The notes beneath the pieces are model-generated. The model worked only from the letters and a program-made list of their open reading frames with translations. It did no database searches and had not been told where the DNA came from. A program made the position numbers and the translations under genes. Positions 1-9,334 of a stretch of DNA of 64,000 nt are shown here, one piece after another. The DNA lies in the NCBI RefSeq assembly GCF_021283545.2, contig NZ_CP128540.1, positions 5,554,501-5,618,500 on the forward strand, in the 5' to 3' direction. The stretch comes from Pseudomonas alloputida (GTDB lineage Bacteria > Pseudomonadota > Gammaproteobacteria > Pseudomonadales > Pseudomonadaceae). The first letter of the stretch is position 1, and every line of letters begins with the position of its first letter.

Positions 1-1681
1 CTTCAGCGGTAACCTTGTCACCTGCGTCAGCGACCATCTTGCGGGTCGAGTGTACCAGCGCGTCACCCTGGTTACGGGCAGCAGCCAGCTCTTCGAACTT
101 GCGGTCTTCCTCGGCGTTGGCCTCGGCGTCACGCACCATACGCTCGATCTCTTCGTCCGACAGGCCGGAGTTGGCCTTGATCACGATCGACTGAGTCTTG
201 CCGGTGGCCTTGTCTTTCGCACCTACGTGCAGGATGCCGTTGGCGTCGATGTCGAAGGTCACTTCGATTTGCGGCACGCCGCGCGGTGCTGGCGGAATGT
301 CAGCCAGGTCGAACTTGCCCAGCGACTTGTTCTGCGCAGCCTGCTTACGCTCACCTTGCAGCACGTGAATGGTCACGGCGCTCTGGTTGTCGTCGGCAGT
401 CGAGAACACCTGCGACTTCTTGGTCGGGATGGTGGTGTTCTTCTCGATCAGCGCGGTCATCACGCCGCCCATGGTTTCGATACCCAGGGTCAGCGGGCTG
501 ACGTCCAGCAGCAGGACGTCTTTCACGTCACCGGCCAGTACCGCACCCTGGATGGCAGCACCCATGGCAACGGCTTCGTCCGGGTTGACGTCCTTGCGCG
601 CTTCTTTACCGAAGAAGTCGGCCACTTCTTTCTGCACCAGCGGCATGCGGGTCTGACCACCGACCAGGATCACGTCGTCGATCTTGCTGGCGTCGATGCC
701 GGCGTCTTTCAGGGCGATGCGGCAAGGCTCGATGGTACGCTTGACCAGGTCTTCGACCAGCGACTCCAGCTTGGCGCGGGAGATCTTCACGTTCAGGTGC
801 TTAGGACCGGTGGCATCTGCAGTGATGTACGGCAGGTTGACGTCGGTCGACTGAGCGGACGACAGCTCGATCTTGGCTTTTTCTGCGGCTTCTTTCAGAC
901 GCTGCAGGGCCAGAGGATCGTTCTTCAGGTCCATGCCCGACTCTTTCTTGAACTCGTCGACAAGGTAGTCGATCAGGCGCATGTCGAAGTCTTCGCCACC
1001 CAGGAAGGTGTCGCCGTTGGTAGCCAGTACTTCGAACTGGTGCTCACCGTCGACTTCGGCGATTTCGATGACCGAAACGTCGAAGGTACCACCACCCAGG
1101 TCATAAACGATGACGGTGTGGTCGCCCTTGGCCTTGTCCATGCCGTAAGCCAGTGCAGCGGCAGTCGGCTCGTTGATGATGCGTTTTACGTCCAGGCCAG
1201 CGATGCGGCCGGCGTCTTTGGTCGCCTGACGCTGGCTGTCGTTGAAGTAGGCCGGAACGGTGATGACCGCTTCGGTGACTGGCTCGCCGAGGTAGTCTTC
1301 GGCGGTCTTCTTCATTTTCTTCAGGACTTCGGCACTGATCTGCGGCGGAGCCATTTCCTTGCCAGCAGCCTCGACCCAGGCGTCACCGTTGTTCGCCTTG
1401 ACGATCTTGTACGGCACCAGCTTGATGTCTTTCTGCACGACATCTTCTTCGAAGCGGCGGCCAATCAGGCGCTTCACTGCGAACAGGGTGTTGTGCGGGT
1501 TGGTGACTGCCTGGCGCTTGGCCGACTGGCCGACCAGGATTTCGCCATCGTTGGCGTAGGCCACGATCGAAGGGGTAGTACGCGCACCTTCGGCGTTTTC
1601 GATGACTTTGACGTTACCGTTTTCCAGAATGGAGACGCACGAGTTGGTGGTCCCCAGGTCGATACCGATGATTTTACCCAT
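1..1681 (-). CDS. dnaK: Chaperone protein DnaK (Hsp70), 3' end outside the window
   Basis: Hsp70 ATP-dependent chaperone that refolds proteins with DnaJ and GrpE in the cytoplasm. The protein begins [16 protein letters not shown], the actin-like ATPase phosphate-binding signature of DnaK. About 560 codons are present, covering the nucleotide-binding domain and most of the substrate-binding domain; the usual length is about 640, so only the C-terminal lid is cut off by the window edge. The ATG at 1679-1681 is preceded on the minus strand by GGGAGAG. grpE lies immediately upstream in the same direction, and a sigma32-type promoter sits between them, overlapping the end of grpE. Identity is certain; only the missing 3' end cannot be assessed. 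Confidence 0.98.
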   Translation of the reverse strand, partial: MGKIIGIDLGTTNSCVSILENGNVKVIENAEGARTTPSIVAYANDGEILVGQSAKRQAVTNPHNTLFAVKRLIGRRFEEDVVQKDIKLVPYKIVKANNGDAWVEAAGKEMAPPQISAEVLKKMKKTAEDYLGEPVTEAVITVPAYFNDSQRQATKDAGRIAGLDVKRIINEPTAAALAYGMDKAKGDHTVIVYDLGGGTFDVSVIEIAEVDGEHQFEVLATNGDTFLGGEDFDMRLIDYLVDEFKKESGMDLKNDPLALQRLKEAAEKAKIELSSAQSTDVNLPYITADATGPKHLNVKISRAKLESLVEDLVKRTIEPCRIALKDAGIDASKIDDVILVGGQTRMPLVQKEVADFFGKEARKDVNPDEAVAMGAAIQGAVLAGDVKDVLLLDVSPLTLGIETMGGVMTALIEKNTTIPTKKSQVFSTADDNQSAVTIHVLQGERKQAAQNKSLGKFDLADIPPAPRGVPQIEVTFDIDANGILHVGAKDKATGKTQSIVIKANSGLSDEEIERMVRDAEANAEEDRKFEELAAARNQGDALVHSTRKMVADAGDKVTAE

Positions 1682-1759
1682 GTTAACTCTCCCGAAACTT
1701 GAATTTGGTAGCAGCGACTACTTTGGCCAACTGCGGTAATACTTGAAGGCTTGACACCT

Positions 1760-1787
1760 AGATGGGGATGCCCCGAAGGATTTCAAG
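1760..1787 (-). promoter_or_regulatory. Sigma32 (heat-shock) promoter of dnaK
   Basis: On the minus strand CTTGAAA (1781-1787) is followed after 13 bases by CCCCATCT (1760-1767), an almost exact match to the RpoH consensus. The -35 box overlaps the grpE stop codon at 1783-1785, so dnaK can be transcribed separately from grpE. The leader to the dnaK start would be about 70 nt. Confidence 0.85.
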
Positions 1788-2340
1788 CCTTTTCATTGAT
1801 CGAGGGTTGCGCCGCGCTCGGCGCCTTGCTGACCACCACCATGGCGGGGCGCAGCAGGCGGCCGTTCAGCAGGTAACCCTTCTGGAACACGTTCAACACG
1901 CTGTTTGGCTCGACCTCGGCGTTTTCCTGCATGGCCATGGCCTGGTGGTGCTCAGGGTTGAACGGCTGGCCGTGCGGGTCGACGGCTTCAAGGTTGTAGC
2001 GCTTGAGGGTGTCCTGGAACATCTTCAGGGTCAGCTCGACACCTTCGCGGATCTGCTTGACGTGCTCATCGTCGGCACTGGAGTGAGCCAGGGCCAGTTC
2101 CAGGCTGTCGATCACCGGCAGCAAGTCGCTGGAGAACTTCTCCAGGGCGAACTTGTGGGCTTTCTCCACATCCTGCTCGGCACGACGACGTACGTTCTGC
2201 AGGTCGGCTACGGCGCGCAGCGCCTGGTCCTTGGCTGCGGCCAGCTGTTCCTCGAGCTCCAGAACACGGGTATCAGCTGCATTGCCTGCACCGGTTTCTT
2301 CCACGTTAAGGTCTTTCTCGTTCAGCTGCTCATCAGCCAT
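1783..2340 (-). CDS. grpE: Nucleotide exchange factor GrpE
   Basis: GrpE releases ADP from DnaK and so resets the chaperone cycle. The 185-residue protein begins [10 protein letters not shown]. It has an acidic N-terminus, a long coiled-coil region (about residues 25-95, with the [10 protein letters not shown] segment) and a C-terminal beta domain with the GPN-like exchange region ([12 protein letters not shown] and [13 protein letters not shown]). The ATG at 2338-2340 was chosen over an upstream in-frame start because AGGAGAG lies just before it and the family begins here. It sits directly upstream of dnaK, as in most proteobacteria, behind its own sigma32-type promoter. Confidence 0.97.
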
Positions 2341-2398
2341 GGGGTCTCTCCTGCGCAATTTTGTGGACTGCGAGCCAGGCTCGCCTTGGATGTCGGCT

Positions 2399-2426
2399 AT
2401 ATGGGGCCGGAAAAACCAGGTTCAAG
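2399..2426 (-). promoter_or_regulatory. Sigma32 (heat-shock) promoter of grpE
   Basis: On the minus strand CTTGAA (2421-2426) and CCCCATAT (2399-2406) are separated by 14 bases, matching the RpoH consensus CTTGAAA-N13-CCCCATNT. It lies about 60 bp upstream of the grpE ATG. Together with the dnaK promoter it gives two heat-shock start points for this chaperone pair. Confidence 0.8.
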
Positions 2427-2492
2427 GGGCAAGGTAGTTTTCAAGACTGCAACATAATCTGCGAAGGGGCATTGGCAGGCCTGAAAAAAGTA

Positions 2493-2508
2493 CTGTATAA
2501 ATAACCAG
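2493..2508 (+). promoter_or_regulatory. LexA (SOS) box upstream of recN
   Basis: CTGTATAAATAACCAG fits CTG-N10-CAG with the AT-rich core typical of LexA operators. It ends 24 bp before the recN ATG. recN is a classic SOS gene, so the context supports the call. The centre is not fully symmetric, so binding strength cannot be judged. Confidence 0.7.
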
Positions 2509-2532
2509 ACCTGATTTCCGGGAGCCGACCCC

Positions 2533-4206
2533 ATGCTGGTGCACCTGTCCATTCACAACTACGCCATCGTCGAGCACCTCGACCTCGAAATCGCCCGTGG
2601 CATGTCCGTCATCACTGGCGAGACCGGCGCCGGCAAATCGATCATGCTCGACGCTCTCGGCCTTGCCCTGGGCGACCGTGCCGACAGCGGCGTGGTGCGC
2701 CCCGGCACCGACAAGGCAGACATCCTGGCCACCTTCGACCTGGTGGACATTCCCGAAGCGCACACCTGGCTGGCCGAGCGCGACCTGGACAACGAAGGCC
2801 TGTGCATCTTGCGCCGGGTGATCACCGCCGAAGGCCGCAGCCGCGGCTACATCAACGGCACGCCCTGCCCGCTCGGCGACCTCAAGGCGCTGGGCGAACT
2901 GCTGATCGATATCCACAGCCAGCACGAGCACCAGTCCCTGCTCAAGACCGACACCCACCGTCGCCTGCTTGACGAGTATGCCGGCGCCGTCGACCTGGCC
3001 CGCCAGGTACAGCTTGCAGCCAAGCGCTGGAATCAGACCCGCCTGGAGCTGGAGCGCCTCTCCAACTCGGGCGACGAGCAGCGCGCCCGCCACCAGCTGC
3101 TCAGTTACCAGCTGGAAGAACTGGACAACCTCGGCCTGGGCGAGCACGAACTGGAGCAGCTGGAACAGGAACACAAGAACCTGACCAGCGCCGAAGCCCT
3201 GTTCGGCATCTGCCGCCAGGTCATCGACCAGTGCAGCGAAAGCGATTCGGGCAATGTGCTCAGCGCCCTCACCTCCAGCCTCAACCGCCTGGGTGCCGCC
3301 ACCAATTCGCCCAAAGCGCTGAGCGAAGCGGCCAACCTGATCGCCAGCGCGCAGATTCAGGTCGAGGAAGCCGTGGGCGAACTCAACCGCTTCCTCGACA
3401 ACTTCGACGCCGACCCGATACGCCTGCAAGCCCTGGAAGAGCGCCTGGACACCATCTACACCCTGGCGCGCAAACACCGGGTGCACCCCACCGAACTGCC
3501 CCACCTGCAACAGCAACTGATGGAGGAGCTGGAAGGCCTTAACGCCAGTGACGAGTCGATCGAGCGGCTGGGCGAAGAGCTTGCCGCCTACGCCCAGCAC
3601 TATAAAGAGAAGGCGGGCGAACTCAGCGGCCTGCGCCAGCAAGCAGCGCAGCAGCTGGCAGGCGCGGTGGAGCAGGAAATCCAGCGCCTGGGCATGCCTG
3701 GCGGGCGCTTCTGCATCGAACTGACAGCGAACGAAGGCACCGAGCTGTCACCCCATGGCCTGGAGCAGATCGAACTGCTGGTCAGTGCCAACCCTGGCCA
3801 GCCGCTCAAGGCCCTGGCGAAGGTGGCGTCGGGTGGCGAACTGTCGCGTATCAGCCTGGCGATCCAGGTCATTACCGCGCAGACCTCGCGCATTCCCACC
3901 CTGGTGTTCGACGAAGTCGACGTGGGTATTGGCGGGCCAACGGCAGAAATCGTCGGCCAACTGCTGCGGCGCCTGGGCGAACGCGGCCAGGTACTGACCG
4001 TGACCCACCTGCCGCAGGTGGCGGCGCAGGGGCATCACCATCTGTTCGTGCACAAGGTGCGCAACAGCGACACCACCCACACCGCCGTGGCTAGCCTTGG
4101 CAAGCGTGAGCGCGTGGAAGAAGTGGCGCGGATGCTCGGCGGGATCGACCTGACCAAGGAATCCCTGGCCCATGCACGCAAGATGGTGGTGAGCGGCAAG
4201 GCCTGA
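2533..4206 (+). CDS. recN: DNA repair protein RecN
   Basis: SMC-like ATPase for double-strand break repair and sister-chromatid cohesion. The 557-residue protein has an N-terminal Walker A (GETGAGKS, about residues 31-38), a central coiled coil rich in Glu, Gln and Leu (about 160-370), and a C-terminal ATPase half. That half carries the signature ASGGELSRISLA and the Walker B LVFDEVDVGIGG. The length matches the family. It is a single gene behind a LexA-type box and converges on fur across a bidirectional hairpin. Confidence 0.97.
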   Translation: MLVHLSIHNYAIVEHLDLEIARGMSVITGETGAGKSIMLDALGLALGDRADSGVVRPGTDKADILATFDLVDIPEAHTWLAERDLDNEGLCILRRVITAEGRSRGYINGTPCPLGDLKALGELLIDIHSQHEHQSLLKTDTHRRLLDEYAGAVDLARQVQLAAKRWNQTRLELERLSNSGDEQRARHQLLSYQLEELDNLGLGEHELEQLEQEHKNLTSAEALFGICRQVIDQCSESDSGNVLSALTSSLNRLGAATNSPKALSEAANLIASAQIQVEEAVGELNRFLDNFDADPIRLQALEERLDTIYTLARKHRVHPTELPHLQQQLMEELEGLNASDESIERLGEELAAYAQHYKEKAGELSGLRQQAAQQLAGAVEQEIQRLGMPGGRFCIELTANEGTELSPHGLEQIELLVSANPGQPLKALAKVASGGELSRISLAIQVITAQTSRIPTLVFDEVDVGIGGPTAEIVGQLLRRLGERGQVLTVTHLPQVAAQGHHHLFVHKVRNSDTTHTAVASLGKRERVEEVARMLGGIDLTKESLAHARKMVVSGKA

Positions 4207-4268
4207 GCCTTGCTTTTCCAGGACGATTCGCGGGCACAGACAACACATCTTTTAGCCCCAGAAAGCAC

Positions 4269-4292
4269 AAAGGCGACCCGAAGGTCGCCTTT
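4269..4292. terminator. Bidirectional terminator hairpin between recN and fur
   Basis: A perfect 10-bp stem (aaaggcgacc at 4269-4278 and ggtcgccttt at 4283-4292) with a cgaa loop. It lies between two convergent genes. The stem ends in A/T pairs, but there is no long T-run on either side. Confidence 0.75.
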
Positions 4293-4313
4293 GCTATCCA
4301 TAACGAAAAACCG

Positions 4314-4718
4314 TTACTTCTTCTTACGCACGTACAGGACCAGATTGTGGTCCACCAGCTCGAAGCCATGCTCGGCTACGATTTCGCGCTGGCGCTTCTC
4401 GATTTCGGCATCCATGAATTCGATGACTTCACTGGTATCCACGTTCACCATGTGGTCGTGGTGACCGCCATCGGCCAGCTCGAACACTGCATGACCGCCG
4501 TCGAAGTTGTGGCGAACCACCAGACCCGCCGCCTCGAACTGGGTCAGCACGCGATAGACGGTGGCCAGGCCTACATCCTCGCCAGCCTCCATCAGCGCCT
4601 TGTAGACATCCTCTGCACTCATGTGACGCTGCTCGGTAGAGTCGAGCATCTGAAGGATCTTGACTCGAGGCAGGGTCACCTTGAGACCGGCTTTGCGCAA
4701 TTCGCTATTTTCAACCAT
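4314..4718 (-). CDS. fur: Ferric uptake regulator Fur
   Basis: Fe(II)-dependent repressor of iron acquisition genes. The 134-residue protein starts MVENSELRKAGLKVTLPR, the winged-helix domain, and has the dimerisation/metal region with HHDHM (part of DGGHHDHMVNVD) and a C-terminal Lys-rich tail (VRKKK). Pseudomonas Fur is 134 residues. The ATG at 4716-4718 fits this, and longer in-frame extensions are non-homologous. It is divergent from bamE, the conserved fur-bamE arrangement of pseudomonads. A candidate target, a TonB receptor with a Fur-like site, lies at 39-42 kb. Confidence 0.97.
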   Translation of the reverse strand: MVENSELRKAGLKVTLPRVKILQMLDSTEQRHMSAEDVYKALMEAGEDVGLATVYRVLTQFEAAGLVVRHNFDGGHAVFELADGGHHDHMVNVDTSEVIEFMDAEIEKRQREIVAEHGFELVDHNLVLYVRKKK

Positions 4719-4815
4719 GGTCAGCTTTCTCGCCGATGCTGCTTCGCAGCTTCTCTTAATACGGGTATGATCGGGGTTTACGTTGTCCAGCCAAGATAGT
4801 GGAAGTCGCCCACCG

Positions 4816-5352
4816 ATGCAAAACACCAAGCTCTTGCTAACCAGCCTCACCCTAGTGGGACTGCTCGCACTCGCCGGTTGCTCGTTTCCCGGGGTTTACA
4901 AAATCGACATCCAGCAGGGCAATGTCGTCACGCAAGACATGATAGACCAATTACGCCCGGGAATGACCCGCCGGCAAGTAAGGTTTATCATGGGCAACCC
5001 GCTGATTCAGGACACTTTCAACACCAATCGTTGGGATTACCTGTACAGCCTGCAGCCTGGTGGCGGTAAACGTCAGCAAGAACGCATGAGTGTATTTTTC
5101 AACGAAAGCGATCAACTGGTCAGCCTGTCTGGCGACTTCATGCCAGGCGTAAGCCGCGATCAGGAAATCCTCGGCGGCAGCAGCGATACCACCGTCAGCC
5201 CGGCCACCGAGCCAGGCCAGACCGAACAGCCGGCAGCGCAACCTGAAGAAAAACCGGCCAAGCCTGGTTCGACCGAAGAGTCCATCCAGCGCGAGATCGA
5301 CACCATCGAGACTACCCCGGTCCCGACCCCGGCACCGCTGGAAACCCGCTAA
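4816..5352 (+). CDS. bamE: Outer membrane assembly lipoprotein BamE (OmlA)
   Basis: Lipoprotein of the Bam complex that inserts beta-barrel proteins into the outer membrane. It starts [11 protein letters not shown] and has a lipoprotein signal with lipobox LAGC (Cys at about residue 20). A SmpA/OmlA domain follows with the YKIDIQQGN and [18 protein letters not shown] motifs. The tail is Pro/Glu/Thr-rich and low in complexity. At 178 residues it is longer than E. coli BamE but normal for Pseudomonas OmlA. The ATG at 4816 gives a proper signal peptide; an upstream in-frame start would not. A strong terminator follows. Confidence 0.95.
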   Translation: MQNTKLLLTSLTLVGLLALAGCSFPGVYKIDIQQGNVVTQDMIDQLRPGMTRRQVRFIMGNPLIQDTFNTNRWDYLYSLQPGGGKRQQERMSVFFNESDQLVSLSGDFMPGVSRDQEILGGSSDTTVSPATEPGQTEQPAAQPEEKPAKPGSTEESIQREIDTIETTPVPTPAPLETR

Positions 5353-5369
5353 GCGGGAACATCAGATGC

Positions 5370-5400
5370 AAAAAAGCCCGGACTTGGTCCGGGCTTTTTT
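5370..5400. terminator. Bidirectional rho-independent terminator after bamE and ratA
   Basis: The stem agcccgga/tccgggct (5375-5382 and 5388-5395) is flanked by A-run and T-run, so it can terminate transcription in both directions. It serves bamE on the plus strand and ratA on the minus strand. Confidence 0.9.
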
Positions 5401-5416
5401 GTTTGCGCCTTATACG

Positions 5417-5851
5417 TCAGGCATTCAATTGCTTGGCACGCTGGCAGAACGCATCGACCAGCGTATTCGCCGCCTGATTGAATAGCGGGCCCAACGTGGC
5501 GCGCACAATCGGCCCGGCGTAATCGAAGGACAGGTCCAGGCTGATCTTGCAGGCTTTTTCACCCAGCGGCTTGAACACCCAAACACCATGCAGCTGGGTG
5601 AACGGCCCTTCTTCGAGGTTCATTTCGATGGACTGCCCCGGCACCAGCACGTTACGCGTCACGAAGTGCTGGCTCATGCCACCCTTGGCCACTTCGAGCT
5701 TGGCACGCATGTGTGTATCGCTGGTTTCGATCACCGTCGAGGCCGAGCACCACGGCAAAAACTCAGGGTAGCTGGCCACATCATTGACCAGATCGTAAAG
5801 CGCCTGGGCGGGGTATGGCAGCAGGGCGGAGCGTTGAATATGGGTAGTCAT
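5417..5851 (-). CDS. ratA: RatA-type START-like (polyketide cyclase/COQ10) protein
   Basis: A 144-residue protein of the RatA/YfjG family. It has the single-domain START-like fold with the sequence PAQALYDLVNDVASYPEFLP near the N-terminus and a C-terminal helix ending in AKQLNA. In E. coli the homologue has been linked to ribosome association and quinone binding. It is divergent from smpB, as in other gammaproteobacteria. An rnfH (UPF0125) gene usually follows ratA, but here the ratA stop is followed directly by the terminator. The ATG at 5849-5851 was chosen because the family starts here. Confidence 0.93.
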   Translation of the reverse strand: MTTHIQRSALLPYPAQALYDLVNDVASYPEFLPWCSASTVIETSDTHMRAKLEVAKGGMSQHFVTRNVLVPGQSIEMNLEEGPFTQLHGVWVFKPLGEKACKISLDLSFDYAGPIVRATLGPLFNQAANTLVDAFCQRAKQLNA

Positions 5852-5999
5852 CCAGGCGTCACTTCCAAGGCTGGGTGGCGGCGCTTCGCAGCGTGCCGAA
5901 AACAGGTTCTGTGCGTATGACAGGGTTTGTATTGTCCGGTATTCATTCCAGTGGCTCAAGCACACCGAAATCCCATAGCGGACGACGCGCGGACTTGCC

Positions 6000-6005
6000 T
6001 ATAAT
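6000..6005 (+). promoter_or_regulatory. TATAAT -10 element just upstream of the smpB start
   Basis: A perfect TATAAT ends 9 bases before the smpB ATG (6015), and no Shine-Dalgarno sequence lies between them. If used, transcription would start about 2-4 nt before the ATG, giving a leaderless or near-leaderless smpB mRNA. No clear -35 box is visible, so the assignment is tentative. Confidence 0.5.
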
Positions 6006-6014
6006 GCCGCCCCT

Positions 6015-6497
6015 ATGGCTAAGCAAAAAAAACATCCGACCGGGACCATCGCGCAAAACAAGAAAGCGCGACACGATTACTTCATCGAACACAAGTTCGA
6101 GGCCGGGCTGGTCCTGTCCGGCTGGGAAGTAAAAAGCCTGCGAGCCGGCAAGGCGCACCTGACTGACAGCTACGTGCTGCTCAAGGACGGTGAGGCCTGG
6201 CTGTTCGGCAGCCACATCACCCCGCTGACCACGGCCAGCACCCACGTCATCGCCGACCCTACACGCACCCGCAAGCTGCTGCTGAACAAGCGCGAGCTCG
6301 AGCGCGTGGAAGCGGCCGTGGCGCAAAAAGGCTACACCTGTGTGGCTTTGGCGCTGTACTGGAGCAAGCACCTGATCAAGTGCGAAATCGCACTGGGCAA
6401 GGGCAAGAAGGAATTCGACAAGCGCGACACCATGCGCGAACGCGATTCCAACCGCGAGCTGCAGCGGGCTGTGCGGAACAAGGGCAAGGAAGAGTAA
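6015..6497 (+). CDS. smpB: SsrA-binding protein SmpB
   Basis: Binds tmRNA and delivers it to stalled ribosomes for trans-translation. The 160-residue protein starts [21 protein letters not shown] and contains the OB-fold motif [23 protein letters not shown]. It ends in a basic tail ([20 protein letters not shown]) that enters the mRNA channel. Length and start match the family. The RNA partner ssrA lies 7.6 kb downstream in the same window. There is no recognisable ribosome binding site before the ATG, and a TATAAT box lies very close upstream. Confidence 0.97.
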   Translation: MAKQKKHPTGTIAQNKKARHDYFIEHKFEAGLVLSGWEVKSLRAGKAHLTDSYVLLKDGEAWLFGSHITPLTTASTHVIADPTRTRKLLLNKRELERVEAAVAQKGYTCVALALYWSKHLIKCEIALGKGKKEFDKRDTMRERDSNRELQRAVRNKGKEE

Positions 6498-6514
6498 CTA
6501 CTCTTCAACCTGTT

Positions 6515-6612
6515 CCGGCCTCTTCGCGGGCAAGCCCGCTCCCACAGGAATGGCACCAGATTCAAGCCCGGCGCCTATCCTGTGGGAGCGGGCTTGCCCG
6601 CGAAGAGGCCGG
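6515..6612. repeat. Inverted pair of P. putida-type REP elements
   Basis: Two exact 34-bp copies in opposite orientation (6515-6548 and 6579-6612), each with the core gcgggcaagcccgctcccac, are separated by 30 bp. They lie between the convergent genes smpB and lldR. This is the typical BIME-like arrangement of putida REPs. Confidence 0.9.
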
Positions 6613-6629
6613 TACTGCCCATAAAAGCC

Positions 6630-7397
6630 TCAGCGCCCGCTGCGCCGCTCTGCCCGCGCCACCCGCTGGGCTTCTTCGTGCGCCTCATGCAGCACCTCCT
6701 GCACATACAAAATGTGCCGGCTGGACACCTCCCGCGCATCCTCCGCCCTGCCCTCGACAATCGCCAGGTACAGTTCCCGGTGCTGGCTGATCAGCATGTC
6801 CCGGGTTTCGGTGCGCTGCTGGTACATGCCGCCGATGTTGGTCACCACGTTGCGCTTGAGCAGGTCGAACAGCCCCCGGATGGTGTGCAGCAACACCGCG
6901 TTATGACTGGCCTCGGCGATCGCCAGGTGGAAGCGCGCATCAGCCGCGCCCTCTTCCGCACGGGTCACCTCATCGACCCTGGCATAGCAGTCCTGCAGCG
7001 CATCGAAGGCCGCCTTCAACCGTGCCCGGTCCGGCTCGGTGGCACGCTGGGCAGCGTAATAGGCGCAGGACGCCTCCAGGGTATGGCGGAACTCGAGCAG
7101 GTCACGCTGCGCTTCGGCACTGTGCTCGAGCAGCTGCAGCAACGGGTCGCTGAAGGTGGACCCCAACGACTCCGCCACAAAATTGCCCCCGCCCTGACGG
7201 CTGACCAGCAGCCCCTTGGCCACCAGCTTCTGGATCGCCTCACGCAGTGACGGGCGGGACACACCAAACTGCTCGGCCAGGACGCGCTCGGCCGGCAGCC
7301 GCTGCCCCGAGGTCAGCGTGCCTTCCAGAATCATCCCTTCCAGCCGATCGACAATGTCGTCGGACAGGCGCCGTTGGCGTACCTGATCAAAAACCAT
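6630..7397 (-). CDS. lldR: FadR-family (GntR) regulator of lactate utilisation, LldR-like
   Basis: A 255-residue transcription factor with an N-terminal winged helix (LSDDIVDRLEGMILEGTL, then RLPAERVLAEQFGVSRPSLR) and a C-terminal all-helical FCD ligand domain with the expected metal-binding residues (ARFHLAIAEASHN and SQHRELYLAI). It is divergent from lldP-lldD-dld, the normal position of the lactate-responsive repressor LldR. A palindrome of the FadR-subfamily type lies in the shared upstream region. The ATG at 7395-7397 follows GGAGAG on the minus strand. Confidence 0.88.
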   Translation of the reverse strand: MVFDQVRQRRLSDDIVDRLEGMILEGTLTSGQRLPAERVLAEQFGVSRPSLREAIQKLVAKGLLVSRQGGGNFVAESLGSTFSDPLLQLLEHSAEAQRDLLEFRHTLEASCAYYAAQRATEPDRARLKAAFDALQDCYARVDEVTRAEEGAADARFHLAIAEASHNAVLLHTIRGLFDLLKRNVVTNIGGMYQQRTETRDMLISQHRELYLAIVEGRAEDAREVSSRHILYVQEVLHEAHEEAQRVARAERRSGR

Positions 7398-7544
7398 CAC
7401 ATGCTCTCCACAAACCCCCGGCAAATTTCAGGGGGTGCCTATTCTCGCCGATCCAGGCCACGCAAACACCCATCAAGCCGCGATTTTCCCAGCACATCAG
7501 ATGCCCGCTCATCGGTACGCGACCAAAGTTTTGCACAGGACAAA

Positions 7545-7574
7545 TTGACACACCCACGGCAGCGCTTTTAACCT
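7545..7574 (+). promoter_or_regulatory. Probable lldP promoter
   Basis: TTGACA at 7545-7550 is a perfect -35 box. A weak -10 (taacct, 7569-7574) lies 18 bases downstream. The start would fall just before the LldR palindrome, so repressor binding would block the promoter exit. Confidence 0.55.
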
Positions 7575-7591
7575 AGCGTCCAGCCATTGTA

Positions 7592-7608
7592 AATTGGTCT
7601 TACCAATT
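7592..7608. promoter_or_regulatory. LldR operator palindrome upstream of lldP
   Basis: AATTGGTCTTACCAATT is a perfect 7-3-7 palindrome with the TGGTNNNACCA core known for FadR-subfamily regulators such as PdhR and LldR. It ends 45 bp before the lldP ATG, in the region shared with the divergent lldR gene. Confidence 0.85.
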
Positions 7609-7653
7609 ATCCAATGCCAGTGCCTGACCAACAACAATTAGGGGCCACCCCAT

Positions 7654-9324
7654 ATGCAAACCTGGCAACAACTCTATAGCCCGCTTGGTAGTCTTGGCCT
7701 GTCCGCACTGGCGGCGGTCATCCCTATCGTGTTCTTCTTCCTGGCCCTCGCCGTGTTCCGCCTCAAGGGCCACGTAGCGGGCAGCATCACCCTCGCGCTG
7801 TCGATCCTGGTGGCGATCTTCGCCTTCCAGATGCCTGTCGACATGGCCCTCGCCGCCGCGGGTTACGGCTTCCTCTATGGCCTCTGGCCAATTGCCTGGA
7901 TCATCGTTGCCGCGGTGTTCCTGTACAAACTCACGGTCAAGAGCGGCCAGTTCGAAGTGATCCGCAGCTCGGTGCTGTCGATTACCGACGACCAGCGCCT
8001 GCAAGTGCTGTTGATCGGCTTCTGCTTCGGCGCCTTCCTCGAAGGTGCGGCAGGCTTTGGCGCACCGGTGGCCATCACTGCCGCACTGCTGGTGGGCCTG
8101 GGCTTCAACCCGCTGTACGCTGCCGGCCTGTGCCTGATCGCCAACACCGCGCCAGTGGCCTTCGGCGCCCTGGGCATCCCGATCATCGTGGCCGGCCAGG
8201 TCACCGGTATCGACGCCTTCCACATCGGCGCCATGACCGGCCGCCAGCTGCCGCTGCTGTCGCTGTTCGTGCCGTTCTGGCTGGTGTTCATGATGGACGG
8301 CCTGCGTGGCGTGAAGGAAACCTGGCCTGCCGCCCTGGTCGCCGGCCTGAGCTTTGCCGTCACCCAGTACTTCACCTCGAACTTCATCGGCCCGGAACTG
8401 CCAGACATCACCTCGGCACTGGCCAGCCTGATCTGCCTTACCCTGTTCCTGAAAGTCTGGCAGCCCAAGCGTGCGTTCAGCGAGGCCAAAGGCAGTGTCG
8501 GCGCAGCCGTTGTGCAGCCAAGCGGCAGCCAGCCTAGCCCGTACAGCTTTGGCGAGATCTTCAAGGCCTGGTCGCCGTTCCTGATCCTCACCGTGCTGGT
8601 CACCATCTGGACCCTGAAGCCGTTCAAGGCGGCTTTCGCGCCGGGCGGCGCGATGTACAACTTCGTGTTCAACTTCGCCATCCCGCACCTCGACCAGCTG
8701 GTGATCAAGACCGCACCGATCGTTGCCGCGCCGACCGCCATGCCGGCGGTGTTCAAGCTCGACCCGATCTCCGCCACCGGCACCGCGATCTTCCTTTCGG
8801 CGCTGATCTCGATGGCGGTGCTGAAGATCAACTTCAAAACTGGTCTTACCACTTTCAAAGAAACCTTCTGGGAACTGCGCTGGCCGATTCTGTCGATCGG
8901 CATGGTGTTGGCCTTCGCCTTCGTCACCAACTACTCGGGCATGTCCTCGACCATGGCCCTGGTGCTGGCCGGTACCGGCGCCGCGTTCCCGTTCTTCTCG
9001 CCGTTCCTCGGCTGGCTGGGCGTGTTCCTGACCGGCTCGGACACCTCGTCCAACGCCCTGTTCAGCTCGCTGCAGGCCACCACCGCGCACCAGATCGGGG
9101 TCAACGACACCCTGCTGGTGGCGGCCAACACCAGCGGCGGCGTAACCGGCAAGATGATCTCGCCGCAATCGATCGCCGTGGCCTGCGCCGCTACCGGCCT
9201 GGTCGGCAAGGAATCCGACCTGTTCCGCTTCACCGTCAAGCACAGCCTGTTCTTCGCCACCATCGTCGGCCTGATCACCCTGGTCCAGGCTTACTGGCTG
9301 ACCGGCATGCTGGTTCATCACTAA
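7654..9324 (+). CDS. lldP: L-lactate permease LldP
   Basis: Lactate/glycolate:proton symporter of the inner membrane. The 556-residue protein has about 13-14 hydrophobic segments and family motifs such as [20 protein letters not shown] and the C-terminal [17 protein letters not shown]. It is the first gene of lldP-lldD-dld and lies downstream of the LldR-type operator. The start follows a short purine-rich stretch (attagggg). Its length agrees with the family. Confidence 0.96.
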   Translation: MQTWQQLYSPLGSLGLSALAAVIPIVFFFLALAVFRLKGHVAGSITLALSILVAIFAFQMPVDMALAAAGYGFLYGLWPIAWIIVAAVFLYKLTVKSGQFEVIRSSVLSITDDQRLQVLLIGFCFGAFLEGAAGFGAPVAITAALLVGLGFNPLYAAGLCLIANTAPVAFGALGIPIIVAGQVTGIDAFHIGAMTGRQLPLLSLFVPFWLVFMMDGLRGVKETWPAALVAGLSFAVTQYFTSNFIGPELPDITSALASLICLTLFLKVWQPKRAFSEAKGSVGAAVVQPSGSQPSPYSFGEIFKAWSPFLILTVLVTIWTLKPFKAAFAPGGAMYNFVFNFAIPHLDQLVIKTAPIVAAPTAMPAVFKLDPISATGTAIFLSALISMAVLKINFKTGLTTFKETFWELRWPILSIGMVLAFAFVTNYSGMSSTMALVLAGTGAAFPFFSPFLGWLGVFLTGSDTSSNALFSSLQATTAHQIGVNDTLLVAANTSGGVTGKMISPQSIAVACAATGLVGKESDLFRFTVKHSLFFATIVGLITLVQAYWLTGMLVHH

Positions 9325-9334
9325 AGTGAAAGGG

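Noticed and set aside
50..1702. Long open frame of 550 codons on the plus strand
   Set aside because: It is the complement of dnaK. Codon bias in GC-rich genes opens the antisense frame, and the translation has no recognisable domain.
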